A stretch of 64,000 nucleotides of DNA from Pirellulales bacterium. Lineage in GTDB: Bacteria > Planctomycetota > Planctomycetia > Pirellulales > Thermoguttaceae. The notes under the pieces are model-generated. The model was not told where the DNA came from, ran no database searches, and saw nothing but the letters and a program-made list of their open reading frames with translations. Shown piece by piece: positions 9,288 to 18,465 of the stretch (position 1 is the first letter of the stretch; the number at the start of each line of letters is the position of its first letter). Location of the stretch: contig JAFGDS010000076.1 in assembly GCA_016931995.1 (NCBI GenBank), positions 1 to 64,000 on the forward strand, read 5' to 3'. A program made the position numbers and the translations under genes.

Positions 9288-10133
9288 TCATCCGGCAGGC
9301 GCGTCCACGGCGGGGCGTTTGACGCGGGCGGCGCCGTCGCGCTGGACGGTGCGGGCGAAGTGCACGGCGGGGTGGCCGAACAGCATCGGGTAGTAGTGGT
9401 GATCCGGCGGGAGATCCACGAGTGACTTGAGCGCCGGCACGGACTCGAGGGCCAGCTTGAGCAGGCCACACCATACCGTGCCCAAGCCCGCGCTTTGGGC
9501 CAACAGCTCGAAGTAGCTTAGCGCAATCGCGACGTCCTCCGTGGCGCAGGGCGAATGCGGCGGGGCCGAGACAATCAGCACGTGCGGGGCGCCGCGAAAG
9601 AGGACATCGGCCCCGTGCTCGACGTGGGCGGCAATCGCCCCTTCGATGTAAGCGTATCGCTGGGGAATGCGGCCCGTGCGCGACGCCTCGACCAGCGCGG
9701 CCATGACTTTCTCCCGAAGGCGCGCCAGCTTGCCGCGGTCGTCGATCAGGGTGAACGTGAGCGAGCGGTTGTTCACGCCGGTCGGCGCGTGGGCGACGGT
9801 GGCCAAGAGCCCGGCGATCAACTCGGGATCGACGTCGCGGTCCTGATACCGCCGGACGCTCCGCCGGCCTCGCAGGAGGTGCGTCATCTGCTCGAGCCGC
9901 GGCCACGCGTCGGCCGAGACCGGCAGGCTATCGGCGGGGTTCAGGCCAAAGACCGAGATGGCCGCCGTGGGGCAAATCGCCAGGCAGTGCTGGCACTCCA
10001 GGCAATTGCCCTCGTTTTCGGCAGCGACAACGGGGAGTTCCTCGCCGCGTTGTTCGATGATGCGCGACGGACAATCCGCCGCGCACAGCCCGCAGCGACT
10101 GCACCGGTCGTCTCTCACGGAGAAACGGAGCAT
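9288..10133 (-). CDS. Ferredoxin-nitroreductase fusion protein
   Basis: 281 residues, cytoplasmic. N-terminal 2[4Fe-4S] ferredoxin domain with CSRCGLCAADC (about 10-20) and CLECQHCLAICP (about 44-55), then a nitroreductase-family FMN domain from about residue 85 (RRSVRRYQDRDV, HAPTGVNNRSL, SAGLGTVWCG). Such fusions pass electrons from a ferredoxin or flavin donor to an unknown acceptor. The ATG has GAAAGG upstream with suitable spacing; longer readings to 10406 run into intergenic sequence and are rejected. Divergent from the GH95-type gene. Confidence 0.88.
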   Translation of the reverse strand: MLRFSVRDDRCSRCGLCAADCPSRIIEQRGEELPVVAAENEGNCLECQHCLAICPTAAISVFGLNPADSLPVSADAWPRLEQMTHLLRGRRSVRRYQDRDVDPELIAGLLATVAHAPTGVNNRSLTFTLIDDRGKLARLREKVMAALVEASRTGRIPQRYAYIEGAIAAHVEHGADVLFRGAPHVLIVSAPPHSPCATEDVAIALSYFELLAQSAGLGTVWCGLLKLALESVPALKSLVDLPPDHHYYPMLFGHPAVHFARTVQRDGAARVKRPAVDAPAG

Positions 10134-10516
10134 GACGGAACCTTTCGATGGCGATGGCGACGGCGGCGCTGGTTTCGATCGTAATGGACGGCTTCCGCGA
10201 CACGATGACCGCCTTGGGAGCCCGTCGTCGGCAAGCCGAGCGATCCACCCCACCATTTTTTCGCAAGGGCCCCGTTTTTGCAAGAGCCGCGCCGCGGGGA
10301 GATTCCCATCCTCGGCCAGGAGGGAGCTTGGCTCTCCATCGCCCCATCGGGGCGCGCCTCGCCCGTTTTCGCCGGCAGACAGCCTACGGCGCCCGTTCCA
10401 AAACACGCCTTCGGAAGGGCGTGCGGATTTCCCGATCCGCGCGTGCCCCGGTACAATGGGATTGCTGGTTCATTCGTATCACGAGCGCGCGGACCATTGA
10501 GAACGAAGCGTTTCCC
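10134..10516. other. Divergent intergenic region
   Basis: 383 bases between divergent genes. It contains a short imperfect palindrome near 10403-10425 (acgccttcggaagggcgt). No gene or riboswitch recognised. An open frame on the plus strand crosses it but starts outside any coding context. Confidence 0.35.
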
Positions 10517-12793
10517 ATGCACTTCATTGTCTATCCAGGACTCTGGCGACGTCTCCTTGCGGCGACGGTGTCATTGTGCGTGGCAACGGCGGTTGCCGAT
10601 TCGTGGCCGACGGCGCCTGCAAAGACGTCCAATCTCAACCTGGGCGCGCCAATCGAACGCTGGGACGAGGCAATACCGCTGGGCAACGGCCTGACCGGCG
10701 GGCTCCTTTGGGGTGGCGGCCACGTGCTGAAGCTTTCCCTCGATCGAGGCGACTTGTGGGACAACCGCCAGCCGGACGTCTGGAGCCACCCCGACCGCAA
10801 CTACGCGACGGTCCGAAGGCTGCTCGGCCAAAAGAAACATAAGTCGTTGGAAGACATGTTCCGGCAGCCCTATTTGAGATTCGCGTATCCGACGAAGATT
10901 CCGGCGGGCCGGCTGGAAGTCGATCTTGGCGACGGCACCGACGTCGAGGAATTCTCGCTCGATCTGGCCTCGGCTACCGGTCGGGCACAACTCAACAAAG
11001 GGACGGCCGAAGTCTTCTTCCACGCCACCGAGCCGGTTGCCTTGCTTCGCTTCCCCAATGGTAAGGCCAAGGGCCGTCTCGTGCCGCCGACCTCGGTCAA
11101 GAGACTGGGCTACCCACCGGTGGAACTGGGGCACGAGGGAAACGTGCAGTGGTTTCTTCAGAAGACGCACGACGATCGCGCCCTGGCGGTTGTGGCGGCG
11201 ACGCGATCGGACGGCGAGACGACCGAAATGGCCGTGGCCATCACGTCGACAGACGACGGCGCCGATCCGGTGTCGTTGGGTCGGCGGCGCGTGCAGTCCG
11301 CCTTGGACCGGGGTTACGCCTCGTTGCTGCCCGCTCACGTCGAGTGGTGGAAGAAGTTTTGGGGCCGTTCGGTCGTGGCCCTGCCCGATCGAGCCATCCA
11401 ACGACACTACGACCTGGTGCAGTACTTCTACGGCGCGGCCTCGCGGCGCGGCGCCCCGCCGATACCGTTGCAGGGCGTTTGGACGGCCGACGACGGGAAT
11501 CTGCCGCCGTGGAAAGGCGACTTCCACAACGATCTCAACACGCAGATGACCTACTGGGCGTATTTCACTTCGGGTCATTTCGATCAGGGGGCCAGTTTCC
11601 TCGACTTTTTGTGGGGTCGTCTGCCCAAACATCGCGCGTTTGCCAAAGACTTCTTCGGCGCGCCCGGCGCAGCCGTGCCGGGCGTCATGTCGTTGGCCGG
11701 CGATCCAATAGGCGGTTGGTGCGCCTATTCGCTCTCGCCGACCATGGGTGCCTGGATCGCGCACTCGTTCTATCAGCATTGGCGTTTCACGATGGACGAG
11801 CGCTTTCTCAACGAGCGCGCATATCCCTATTGCGAAGCCATTGCCCAATGCCTGGAAGGACTCTTGGAGCCGGACGAACGAGGCAAGCTGAAATTGCCCC
11901 TGTCCTCTTCGCCCGAAATCCACGAAAACGCCCCGGAGAGCTGGCTCACGCCGAACTCGAATTTTGATCTATCGCTTTTGCGATGGCTCTTTGGCGCGTT
12001 GGCCGAGATGGCCCAGGCACGCGGCGACGCGGCCGCCGCCGCGCATTGGACGGATCTCCTCGATCGGCTCGATCCGCTGGCCGTGGAAGGCGAGTCGGGG
12101 CCGCTGCGGCTGGCGCCCGACGAGTCGCTCGCCTTTTCCCATCGGCACTTCTCGCATCTTCTGGCCATTTATCCCCTGGGCACGTTGCACGTGGAGGGCA
12201 CGGATCGCGATCGGCGGGTGATCGACGCCTCGATCGCGCAGCTTGGGCTACACGGAACCCGGAAATGGACGGGCTATTCGTTTTCCTGGCTGGCGTGCCT
12301 GGCCGCGCGAGCAGGCAAGCCGGAGCTGGCGCTGGAGAATCTCAACGTCTTTCTGAAGGCATTCGTGTCGCGCAACGGTTTTCACCTTAACGGCGATTAT
12401 AAGCGACTCGGCTTCAGCGATTTCACGTATCGCCCTTTTACCCTGGAAGGCAACTTCGCGGCCGCCCAGGCGGTGCATGAGATGTTGCTGCAAAGCTGGG
12501 GCGGCGCGGTGCGCGTGTTTCCCGCGGCGCCAAAGGCGTGGGCGAACGTGGAGTTTGCCGACCTTCGCGCGGAGGGGGCATTTGCCGTCTCCGCCCGGCG
12601 TCGGAACGGAAGCACGGTCCTGGTGCGGATCCGCGCCGAACAAGGCGGCGCGCTCCGCCTGCGCGATCCCTTCGACGGGAGGCCAGTCGCGTGGAATCGC
12701 CCCGACGTCCGGCGCGCCCACGGCGACTTCACGTGCGCGCTCGGCAAGGGCGAAACGCTCGAGGGACGCGCCGTCGAGGAACGCGAGCCGTGA
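10517..12793 (+). CDS. GH95-type alpha-L-fucosidase-like glycoside hydrolase
   Basis: 758 residues, exported (signal peptide ends near VAVA-DSW region). Residues about 35-60 (AIPLGNGLTGGLLWGGG, then DRGDLWDNR) are the N-terminal beta-sandwich signature of GH95 enzymes. The (alpha/alpha)6 part carries HNDLNTQMTYW, matching the two catalytic-site Asn of GH95, SSSPEIHEN with the Glu that is general acid in the family, and HRHFSHLLAIYPLG. The C-terminus is a beta-sandwich with VRVFPAAP. So the usual GH95 order is complete. It probably releases alpha-L-fucose or L-galactose from extracellular glycan; which one cannot be read. The chosen ATG starts the signal peptide; the frame is open further upstream without coding character. 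Confidence 0.82.
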   Translation: MHFIVYPGLWRRLLAATVSLCVATAVADSWPTAPAKTSNLNLGAPIERWDEAIPLGNGLTGGLLWGGGHVLKLSLDRGDLWDNRQPDVWSHPDRNYATVRRLLGQKKHKSLEDMFRQPYLRFAYPTKIPAGRLEVDLGDGTDVEEFSLDLASATGRAQLNKGTAEVFFHATEPVALLRFPNGKAKGRLVPPTSVKRLGYPPVELGHEGNVQWFLQKTHDDRALAVVAATRSDGETTEMAVAITSTDDGADPVSLGRRRVQSALDRGYASLLPAHVEWWKKFWGRSVVALPDRAIQRHYDLVQYFYGAASRRGAPPIPLQGVWTADDGNLPPWKGDFHNDLNTQMTYWAYFTSGHFDQGASFLDFLWGRLPKHRAFAKDFFGAPGAAVPGVMSLAGDPIGGWCAYSLSPTMGAWIAHSFYQHWRFTMDERFLNERAYPYCEAIAQCLEGLLEPDERGKLKLPLSSSPEIHENAPESWLTPNSNFDLSLLRWLFGALAEMAQARGDAAAAAHWTDLLDRLDPLAVEGESGPLRLAPDESLAFSHRHFSHLLAIYPLGTLHVEGTDRDRRVIDASIAQLGLHGTRKWTGYSFSWLACLAARAGKPELALENLNVFLKAFVSRNGFHLNGDYKRLGFSDFTYRPFTLEGNFAAAQAVHEMLLQSWGGAVRVFPAAPKAWANVEFADLRAEGAFAVSARRRNGSTVLVRIRAEQGGALRLRDPFDGRPVAWNRPDVRRAHGDFTCALGKGETLEGRAVEEREP

Positions 12794-12817
12794 ATCAAGA
12801 GAGCCGCGAGGAAGACG

Positions 12818-13579
12818 CTACGCGCCCTTCCGGGCCACCACGAGCATCTCGAAATCGTCCGGCGCCAGCGCGTGGTCGCGGCTGAACTGGCCGAGACGGC
12901 AGCCAAAGACCTCCACGTCGGCGAAACCCGCCGTCCGCAGCAGCCAGCGGATTTCGGCGGGCGTGTAGTAGCGCTCGTTCGTCTGGATCGTCCGCGACTT
13001 GCCCGCGTCGTCGGTGAAGGTCATCTCGGCGCGTTCGCGAAACGTCATAAGATCGAACGTCAAGTTGTCGGTCGCCGTGCCGGATTCGTTTGCCGCGAGA
13101 AAGTCCTTGACGGAGTGGAACAGCGGAAACAAGGCGTTGAGCGTCGTCAGGAGCAGCTTGCCGCCGGGGCGCAGGGCCGCCGCGGCGTGGACGAGAATGG
13201 CGTGGTTCTTCTCGTCGGTCTCCATGAGCGAAAACGCGCCCTCGCAGAACATGATGGCGGCGTCGAATTCGCGGTCGAAGTGCGGCTCGGTCGCGTCCCG
13301 GCGCTGGAACTCGACGGTCGCGCCCGCCGCGGCGGCTTTCTCCCGCGCCGCGCGAAGCTGGCCCTCGGAAAGGTCGAAGCCGGTCACGCGGTATCCCCGC
13401 TTGGCAAGCTCGATGGCGTGCCGGCCCGTGCCGCAGCCGATGTCCAGAATGCGTTTCGTCCGATCGCCGCCGAGCTCCCGTTCCACGAAGTCCGCCTCGC
13501 CGACGGTCCCCTGGGTGAACGCCTCGTCGTCGTACGTTTTGGCGAAATTCGCGAAAAGCGTTTCGTACCATTGGGTCAT
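12818..13579 (-). CDS. Class I SAM-dependent methyltransferase
   Basis: 253 residues, cytoplasmic. Motif I ILDIGCGTGRHAIELAKRG at about residue 43, the acidic ribose-binding residue in VTGFDLSEGQL, and motif LRPGGKLLLTTLNA near 135-150 give a Rossmann-fold methyltransferase of the UbiE/Cyclopropane-like type. The acceptor is unknown. The ATG has GGAG 8 bases upstream. Convergent with the GH95-type gene, 24 bases apart, and no operon partner is evident. Confidence 0.85.
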   Translation of the reverse strand: MTQWYETLFANFAKTYDDEAFTQGTVGEADFVERELGGDRTKRILDIGCGTGRHAIELAKRGYRVTGFDLSEGQLRAAREKAAAAGATVEFQRRDATEPHFDREFDAAIMFCEGAFSLMETDEKNHAILVHAAAALRPGGKLLLTTLNALFPLFHSVKDFLAANESGTATDNLTFDLMTFRERAEMTFTDDAGKSRTIQTNERYYTPAEIRWLLRTAGFADVEVFGCRLGQFSRDHALAPDDFEMLVVARKGA

Positions 13580-13716
13580 GGTGGAACTCCAATCAGGAGA
13601 GTGTCACGGCCTCCTTCCCGCGCGGAGAACCGCCAACGCCACGATTTCCGTTGATTCTCGTACTGCAAAAAAGACGCCAAGCGTGCTTGAAGAGGGGTCT
13701 TGCCCCACCAACCCGT

Positions 13717-14103
13717 TCAGGGACCGATGAAGACAAGATAAACCGCCATGACGACGCCAAGGATTGCCAGGATAAACGCGACGCCGACTCCCAACAGCCA
13801 GCTACGGACCCCATAAGGCGGTTCCGATTGGACCTGGCGCATCAGCCATAGGTGTTCGGCCGAGGCCAACAGGTTGACGATCACGCCGAGAAGGATCAAC
13901 GCGGTTCCGATCCACAACGAAAGCCCGGTTGGTGTTTTCGGAGGCGCGGCTTGATGCGCGGCCTCGATCTCGCGCAAAAACAGCCCAAATCGAGCCACGA
14001 CGAATCCGAATCCCATGAGCGCCAAGCCCGTTCGCACCCAGGCAAGCAAGGTTCGCTCGATCGCGAATCGGACTCGGGGGTCCTCTGGTTTACCCATTCC
14101 CAT
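13717..14103 (-). CDS. DUF202 inner-membrane protein
   Basis: 128 residues with three hydrophobic segments (about 24-44, 60-80 and 100-123). The N-terminal RFAIERTLLAWVRTGLALM is the DUF202/YidH signature (xRTxLAWxRTxLA). Biochemical role unknown for the family. It lies 46 bases downstream of pgi on the same strand and could be co-transcribed. Confidence 0.85.
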   Translation of the reverse strand: MGMGKPEDPRVRFAIERTLLAWVRTGLALMGFGFVVARFGLFLREIEAAHQAAPPKTPTGLSLWIGTALILLGVIVNLLASAEHLWLMRQVQSEPPYGVRSWLLGVGVAFILAILGVVMAVYLVFIGP

Positions 14104-14149
14104 GGTTGGGTGTTCCTTCTTCCATGGTTGAGCGCGCCGCCAAACCGCG

Positions 14150-15562
14150 TCATTTGGCCCGCAGGTATTCGTTCATGTGGGTTTTGTACGCTTCGACGCC
14201 GGGCTGGCCGTAAGGGTTGGTGCCGACCAAACGGCCCTCGACGGCCGTGGCGAGCATGAGCATCTGGAACAGTTGGCCCAGCGACCATTCGTCGAGCCGG
14301 GGCAGCCGCAGGTCGGCCGTGGGCCGGCGGTCGTCGGCGTAGGCGCGGTTCGTGCCGGCCAGCGCCGCGCGGAGCACGTCGGGCAGGGTCTTGCCCGCCA
14401 GCTCGTTGAGCAGGTCCTGGTTCATCGTGCTCGGCTTGATCTCGATCGGCGCGTGCCGCGTCTTCTCGACGACGAGATTGGTGATCAGCTTGTCGCGGCG
14501 GCCCTCCTGGTGCTGCTGGCCGCGGGAGTGCAGGTCGCGGGTGTTCACCACGGTGAGCGGAAGCGCGCCTTGGCCATTCTTGCCGAGGCTCTCGGCCAGG
14601 AGCTGGTCGTACCACAGACCCACGGCCTCCATCCGGTCGCCCCAGGTGGAGAGGACGCGGGTGGTCGCGCCGCGGCGGGTTTCCATCAACCGGCAGACGC
14701 CGACGTAATCGAGCACGGGATTCTGCCCAGAGGACGAATTGCAGAACCGCTTGTTGGTCAGCGCCGCGCCTTCGAGCAGCTTGACGACGTCGATCCCCAG
14801 CACGGCGGCCGGCAGGAGCCCCACGGCCGAGAGGATGGAGAACCGGCCTCCGACGCCCTCGGGGATGGGGAAGATCTCGGTGCAGCCCATCGCCGTGGCG
14901 AGGCTCCGCAAACGGCTCTTGACGCCGGTGATGGGGATGACCAGCTCGTGGACCTTGTCCACGTTGCCGCCGCACGATTGGGCCAGATGATCCAGAAACA
15001 CGCGCAGGGCCACGGCCGTTTCGAGCGTGCTGCCGCTTTTGCTGATGACGATGATGCCCCAGCGCTCCTGGCTTTGGCAGGCCAAAAGCTCCATGAGCCC
15101 CACGGCCGCGTCGTTGTCGGCGTTGTTGCCGGCGAAGTAGATTCGCGGCCGCATGGACCGGTGGGTCCGCGGCAGCTCGTTGTGGTACGGATGGCACAGC
15201 GCCTCGAACAGCGCGCGGGCGCCCATGTACGACCCGCCGATCCCGAGCACCACCACGCGATCCACTTGCCCGGCCAATCGGTTTCCAGTCGCGAGGATCC
15301 GGCCCAGCTCGCTCTGGTCGCCCTTGGCGCGATACTGGTCGAGCAGTCGCTCGGGCAGGTCGATGAACCCGGCGTCCAGCGGCTGTTTCTCCTTCGGCAC
15401 GGGCTCGCCGGAGTGCCACAGGGCCAGGTCGTCGAGCACTTCATTCCGGGCCGCTTCGAGCCGTGGTCCGAGCCACGCCAGGTCGGCCGCCGAAAGGCCC
15501 GTCTCGCGGATCAACACCCCGGCCGGATCGTACGTAATCGGAGGAATGGCGGATTCGTTCAT
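14150..15562 (-). CDS. pgi: Glucose-6-phosphate isomerase
   Basis: 470 residues, cytoplasmic; interconverts glucose 6-phosphate and fructose 6-phosphate. Visible family motifs: VVLGIGGSYMGARALFEAL, VISKSGSTLETAVAL (phosphate-binding SIS segments), YFAGNNADNDA, and the PGI signature region VGGRFSILSAVGLLPAA. Length fits the shorter Bacillus/Gram-positive-like branch (about 450) more than the 550-residue type. The ATG begins a normal N-terminus for this branch. An independent phosphoglycerate mutase gene is nearby but on the other strand, so the two are not one operon. Confidence 0.93.
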   Translation of the reverse strand: MNESAIPPITYDPAGVLIRETGLSAADLAWLGPRLEAARNEVLDDLALWHSGEPVPKEKQPLDAGFIDLPERLLDQYRAKGDQSELGRILATGNRLAGQVDRVVVLGIGGSYMGARALFEALCHPYHNELPRTHRSMRPRIYFAGNNADNDAAVGLMELLACQSQERWGIIVISKSGSTLETAVALRVFLDHLAQSCGGNVDKVHELVIPITGVKSRLRSLATAMGCTEIFPIPEGVGGRFSILSAVGLLPAAVLGIDVVKLLEGAALTNKRFCNSSSGQNPVLDYVGVCRLMETRRGATTRVLSTWGDRMEAVGLWYDQLLAESLGKNGQGALPLTVVNTRDLHSRGQQHQEGRRDKLITNLVVEKTRHAPIEIKPSTMNQDLLNELAGKTLPDVLRAALAGTNRAYADDRRPTADLRLPRLDEWSLGQLFQMLMLATAVEGRLVGTNPYGQPGVEAYKTHMNEYLRAK

Positions 15563-15589
15563 GGTGGTATGGAGAGGGCAAGAGGTCAG

Positions 15590-15835
15590 TCACACTTCCT
15601 CGGTAATTTTGCACTTGGCACGGATGAACTCGGGATCGAGATCCACGCCGCACTCCCACTGCACCGTGTCCAGCGAGATCCGAACCTGTTTGAACTGTTC
15701 GAAGTCCTTGATCTTCTTGAACACGCCGAAGTCCAAATAGGGATTCATGTCAAGCACGCCCTTCGCGCCATCGTCAAAGACGACGGAGAGAGAGAAGTCC
15801 TCGTTCGGACGAACGCTCACGACAGATGGATACAT
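15590..15835 (-). CDS. DUF2442 protein
   Basis: 81 residues. FSLSVVFDDGAKGVLDMNPYL and the QVRISLDTVQWECGVDLDPE stretch match the DUF2442 fold, a small beta-alpha domain often encoded beside DUF4160. The Shine-Dalgarno AGGAGG overlaps the stop codon of the upstream DUF4160 gene (TAGGAGGGCACGCCGATG), so translation is probably coupled. A toxin-antitoxin-like role has been suggested for such pairs but is not proven here. Confidence 0.8.
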   Translation of the reverse strand: MYPSVVSVRPNEDFSLSVVFDDGAKGVLDMNPYLDFGVFKKIKDFEQFKQVRISLDTVQWECGVDLDPEFIRAKCKITEEV

Positions 15836-15847
15836 CGGCGTGCCCTC

Positions 15848-16114
15848 CTATTGCAGGGGCTGAATCTTGAACGGCTCGTCGCCGTTCATCACCAGAGTCC
15901 AATCAGCCATTAGTTCCTCCTGATGCAACTCCGCCCATGCCTGAACGAGCTTGCGCTGTCGGTTCGGAAGGGAACCCTCCGTGATCTCTCCCGTCCGAAT
16001 GTCAACCGAGGCCCGATATTCATTATAGATCGCGTGAAAATGCGGAGGATTGTGCTCGCCGGGCGCGTAGTACAGACGGATGATGATGCCGTAGAACATG
16101 GATATGGTGGGCAT
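15848..16114 (-). CDS. DUF4160 protein
   Basis: 88 residues. The motif HNPPHFHAIYNEY (PHFHA core) is diagnostic of DUF4160. No catalytic residues are known. Precedes the DUF2442 gene by 12 bases and lies 71 bases downstream of the GIY-YIG gene on the same strand, so all three may share a transcript. Sequence composition of this patch is less GC-rich than the flanking housekeeping genes, which fits acquisition. Confidence 0.82.
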   Translation of the reverse strand: MPTISMFYGIIIRLYYAPGEHNPPHFHAIYNEYRASVDIRTGEITEGSLPNRQRKLVQAWAELHQEELMADWTLVMNGDEPFKIQPLQ

Positions 16115-16185
16115 GGGCGTTCCGTTTCATACGTCGCGTCGACAATCCACAACCAGAAAGCACATACCGCGATCGTCGTCCATCG

Positions 16186-16656
16186 CTATTCGCCTCTCGC
16201 CCTCTCGACGTGCATCACGTTGGGAAAGAAACGCTTGGGATGCCGGCCGGATGACTCGATCTCATGGCGACGAAGTCGCGTGCCTTGCTTGTTGACCAGA
16301 TCATGCCCCTCCGAGAGAAAGTAACGGATCAAGGCACGCTCCGCCAGACTCAGACATTTGGATGGCTGTTGCCCTTGCCTCGTCACGAGTCTGCCGACAA
16401 GGAGAATGCGCTTGCCCGTCTTTGCATTCGAGAGATGCTGCATCAAACGCAGATTGTTGAAATGCCCCTTGACCCGGCTGCGGAGATTGCCCGCCTTGCC
16501 AACGTAGAGGGCCTCGAATTGACTGCCCCACCGACGACCGAAAACGTAGACGCCAGCGCCTAGGGTTATCTTGCTGAGGTCAATACTGTAGATCATGTTC
16601 TCTCTACGTGCGTCCCGCAGTTGGATCGGGCGGCTCCATTCGATATGGACATTCAT
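16186..16656 (-). CDS. GIY-YIG domain protein
   Basis: 156 residues. GVYVFGRRWGSQFEALYVGK is a GIY-YIG nuclease core with the catalytic Tyr pair, followed by NLRSRVKGHF containing the Arg, and a later Glu in ERALIRYFLSEGHDLVNKQG that would be the metal ligand. All core residues look present, so nuclease activity is possible. The ATG MNVHIEWSRP is preferred to a TTG nine codons upstream that has no ribosome site. Neighbours are the DUF4160/DUF2442 pair downstream. Target unknown. Confidence 0.75.
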   Translation of the reverse strand: MNVHIEWSRPIQLRDARRENMIYSIDLSKITLGAGVYVFGRRWGSQFEALYVGKAGNLRSRVKGHFNNLRLMQHLSNAKTGKRILLVGRLVTRQGQQPSKCLSLAERALIRYFLSEGHDLVNKQGTRLRRHEIESSGRHPKRFFPNVMHVERARGE

Positions 16657-16905
16657 GCCATAACCCCGTGACGTGCCACTCAATCCCGCTCACAACACTA
16701 CATCTTCATCCACATCCACACCACCAATTTTAAGGGGCATTGATGGACCCCGCAAGCGGGTGTCTTTGTGTGGAGGCCGGCTGGCAATCAACCCTCCATC
16801 CGACGGCGAGTGCTTCGCCCCCTCCCGCTTGTCTTTCCCTTGTATTCTGGTAGGAAAGATGCGTGTGCCCCACGGCCAGCGCTTTGACCCCCGAGAACCT
16901 CGACC

Positions 16906-18111
16906 ATGAATACCCAAGACCTCGTCCGCTCGCTCCATATCAAGAACAATACGAAGATCGTCATGCTCGTGGCCGACGGATTGGGGGGTTTGCCTGTCAA
17001 GCCGGGGGGGCCAACGGAGCTTGAGGCCGCGAAGACACCGAATCTGGACAGCTTGGCGAAACAGGGTGTTTTGGGTAGCATGATCCCCATCCTGCCCGGC
17101 ATCACGCCGGGTAGCGGCCCCGGACACCTCGGTCTGTTCGGCTACGATCCGCTGGCCAACCCCATCGGGCGCGGCGTGCTCGAGGCCACCGGCATCGGGT
17201 TTGCCGTCGGGCGCAACGACGTGGCCATCCGCTGCAACTTCTGCACGCTCGACGGCTCGGGCGTCATCCTGGACCGCCGCGCGGGGCGGATTCCGACGGA
17301 AGAAAGTGCGCCGTTGGCCGCGAAGCTCCGCGCCGTCTCGATCCCCGGCGTCGAGGTCTTTGTCGAGCCCGTCAAGGAGCACCGCTTCGTGGTCGTGTTC
17401 CGCGCCGAAGGGCTTGGCGGCAACGTCGAGGACACCGACCCGCAGAAGGAGGGGCTCCTTCCGCTGGACCCCGTTGCCCACGACGAGCCGAGCCGCAAGA
17501 CCGCCGAGCTCGTCCGGCAGTTCGTCGCCCAGGCCACCAAGCTCCTGGCCAACCAGCCGAAGGCCAACGGCCTCTTGATGCGCGGCTTCTCGAAGATGCC
17601 GCACATTCCCACGTACGAAGAGGTGTACGGCCTGCGCGCGGCGGCCATCGCCGTGTATCCGATGTACAAGGGCCTGGCCCAACTGGTCGGGATGAAGGTC
17701 GTTGGGACTCCTGCGACGCTCGAGGAAGAGATCGACGTGCTGGCCGGGGCTTGGAAGGACTACGATTTCTTTTTCGTGCATTTCAAGTACACCGACAGTC
17801 GCGGCGAGGACGGCGACTTCGACGCGAAGGTGAAGATGATCGAGCAATTCGACGCGATCGTGCCGCGGGTGACGGCGCTCGGGCCGGACGTGCTGGTGGT
17901 CACCGGCGACCACAGCACGCCGGCGGCTTTGGGCAGCCACAGTTGGCATCCCGTGCCGACGCTCCTGGTGAGCCGGTTCTGCCGGCCGGACGCCTGCATG
18001 ACGTTTGGCGAGACGGCCGCGCTGGCCGGCGGATTGGGCCACTTCCAGGCGATCCACCTGATGCCCCTGGCCCTGGCCAACGCGGGCCGGCTGGGCAAGT
18101 ACGGGGCCTGA
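16906..18111 (+). CDS. apgM: 2,3-bisphosphoglycerate-independent phosphoglycerate mutase, archaeal type
   Basis: 401 residues, cytoplasmic; interconverts 3- and 2-phosphoglycerate in glycolysis. Alkaline-phosphatase superfamily motifs: VMLVADGLGGLP (metal Asp), TPNLDSLAKQG, GSGPGHLGLFGYDP (nucleophile Ser region) and VVTGDHSTP (metal Asp-His). Length of about 400 fits ApgM rather than the 510-residue GpmI. No ribosome site is evident before the ATG, but the N-terminus aligns with the usual family start. Convergent with nothing close; 249 bases separate it from the divergent GIY-YIG gene. Confidence 0.92.
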   Translation: MNTQDLVRSLHIKNNTKIVMLVADGLGGLPVKPGGPTELEAAKTPNLDSLAKQGVLGSMIPILPGITPGSGPGHLGLFGYDPLANPIGRGVLEATGIGFAVGRNDVAIRCNFCTLDGSGVILDRRAGRIPTEESAPLAAKLRAVSIPGVEVFVEPVKEHRFVVVFRAEGLGGNVEDTDPQKEGLLPLDPVAHDEPSRKTAELVRQFVAQATKLLANQPKANGLLMRGFSKMPHIPTYEEVYGLRAAAIAVYPMYKGLAQLVGMKVVGTPATLEEEIDVLAGAWKDYDFFFVHFKYTDSRGEDGDFDAKVKMIEQFDAIVPRVTALGPDVLVVTGDHSTPAALGSHSWHPVPTLLVSRFCRPDACMTFGETAALAGGLGHFQAIHLMPLALANAGRLGKYGA

Positions 18112-18465
18112 TCGGGCACGCGACGGGGATCCGACCACGGCGCGGGTGGATCGCGCTGGCGCGGCTTCGGCGTCCTCCCTCCGCGCGGGGGCCGCGACGC
18201 GTCTCCGACACCCCGCGACGACCGTCGCCAGTACTCCCAATGGAGGAGGCGTAGGCGCCGATTCCACCGTCGTGGGGCCAATCCAGGGCTATACTTGACT
18301 ATGGGCCCTGTTGGAGGGGCCTGGGTCGCGCCGGGCCCGCGCCAAAGTGGTCTCTCTGGGATCGGTCTTTTCAGGCGCCGCACTGTTGTTTTCGTCTTCT
18401 TGGGGCACTGCCGGATCCGCCGGCGGAGACACCGCCATGTTGTCCAGAAGGGGCGGGGTATTGAC
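18112..18465. other. Intergenic region, nothing recognised
   Basis: 354 GC-rich bases between apgM and the next plus-strand gene. AGGGGCGGGG just before 18466 serves as the ribosome site of the next gene. No hairpin with a T-run, no RNA family and no repeat recognised. Confidence 0.35.

Noticed and set aside
10148-10516. N-terminal extension of the GH95-type gene
   Set aside because: No coding pattern; signal peptide begins at 10517 and the region overlaps the opposite gene's promoter.
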